A stretch of DNA of 64,000 nt from Nematostella vectensis (Eukaryota; Cnidaria; Anthozoa; Actiniaria; Edwardsiidae), in assembly GCF_932526225.1 (NCBI RefSeq), contig NC_064039.1, forward strand, positions 18,030,586 through 18,094,585, in the 5' to 3' direction. A program made the translations under genes and the position numbers. The notes under the pieces were generated by a model that saw only the letters and a list, made by a program, of their open reading frames with translations, was not told the origin of the DNA and made no database searches. Position 1 is the first letter of the stretch. Every line of letters starts with the position of its first letter. Positions 63,409-64,000 of this stretch are shown in pieces.

Positions 63409-64000
63409 TTAGGGTTAGGGTTAGGGTTAGGGTTAGGGTTAGGGTTAGGGTTAGGGTTAGGGTTAGGGTTAGGGTTAGGGTTAGGGTTAGGGTTAGGGTT
63501 AGGGTTAGGGTTAGGGTTAGGGTTAGGGTTAGGGTTAGGGTTAGGGTTAGGGTTAGGGTTAGGGTTAGGGTTAGGGTTAGGGTTAGGGTTAGGGTTAGGG
63601 TTAGGGTTAGGGTTAGGGTTAGGGTTAGGGTTAGGGTTAGGGTTAGGGTTAGGGTTAGGGTTAGGGTTAGGGTTAGGGTTAGGGTTAGGGTTAGGGTTAG
63701 GGTTAGGGTTAGGGTTAGGGTTAGGGTTAGGGTTAGGGTTAGGGTTAGGGTTAGGGTTAGGGTTAGGGTTAGGGTTAGGGTTAGGGTTAGGGTTAGGGTT
63801 AGGGTTAGGGTTAGGGTTAGGGTTAGGGTTAGGGTTAGGGTTAGGGTTAGGGTTAGGGTTAGGGTTAGGGTTAGGGTTAGGGTTAGGGTTAGGGTTAGGG
63901 TTAGGGTTAGGGTTAGGGTTAGGGTTAGGGTTAGGGTTAGGGTTAGGGTTAGGGTTAGGGTTAGGGTTAGGGTTAGGGTTAGGGTTAGGGTTAGGGTTAG
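63409..64000 (+). repeat. Terminal telomere (TTAGGG)n
   Basis: 592 bp of perfect TTAGGG, 98-99 copies, running to the end of the window with no interruptions. The left flank is 'ttcgcaaccttataagaa', identical to the left flank of the internal tracts, so the telomere begins exactly at the unit junction. The G-rich strand runs 5'-3' toward the end, as expected for a right chromosome arm. Confidence 0.98.

Overview
This window is a chromosome end of a eukaryote, almost certainly an invertebrate animal. The + strand runs into the true telomere: about 99 copies of TTAGGG fill 63409-64000. The canonical animal telomere motif, spliceosomal GT-AG introns and AT-rich microsatellites rule out a bacterium. 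The overall look recalls a cnidarian (coral or anemone), but that is an impression, not a demonstration. I see no rRNA, tRNA or CRISPR.

Layout. (1) 1-16139 is a satellite array with monomers of about 625-635 bp, interspersed with five copies of a second ~360 bp module. Orientation flips at about 14759. (2) 16140-63408 is a head-to-tail array of seven subtelomeric units (U1-U7, about 5.0-9.8 kb). Units are separated by short interstitial telomeric tracts of 1-9 TTAGGG copies, an architecture like yeast Y' elements. (3) 63409-64000 is the terminal telomere, attached at exactly the unit position where the internal tracts sit.

Main result. On the minus strand the units encode a nine-exon gene whose exons join in phase with GT-AG splice sites into a 545-residue tyrosine recombinase. 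It carries the full R...HxxR...H...Y catalytic set (R253, H372, R375, H402, Y411; candidate K293), with spacing close to that of Cre. The gene is circularly permuted relative to the unit: exons 1-7 lie to the right of each telomeric tract and exons 8-9 to its left, so the TTAGGG tract lies inside intron 7. A single unit flanked by telomeric repeats therefore holds a split gene, which is whole only in a circle or across two tandem units. This suggests a Crypton-like element that integrates as a circle into telomeric DNA through a TTAGGG-containing site in its own intron. Copies at 20469-24387 and 42393-46337 look intact; the others are truncated, frameshifted or interrupted.

Upstream of exon 1 each unit carries 2-12 copies of a 204-bp repeat with a perfect CRE palindrome and an E-box. 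Downstream of exon 9 lie an (AAT)n tract and a polyadenylation signal. U3 differs: 4.26 kb of unrelated DNA (27947-32204), holding a fragment of an unrecognised multi-exon + strand gene, replaces exons 1-5 of its recombinase copy.
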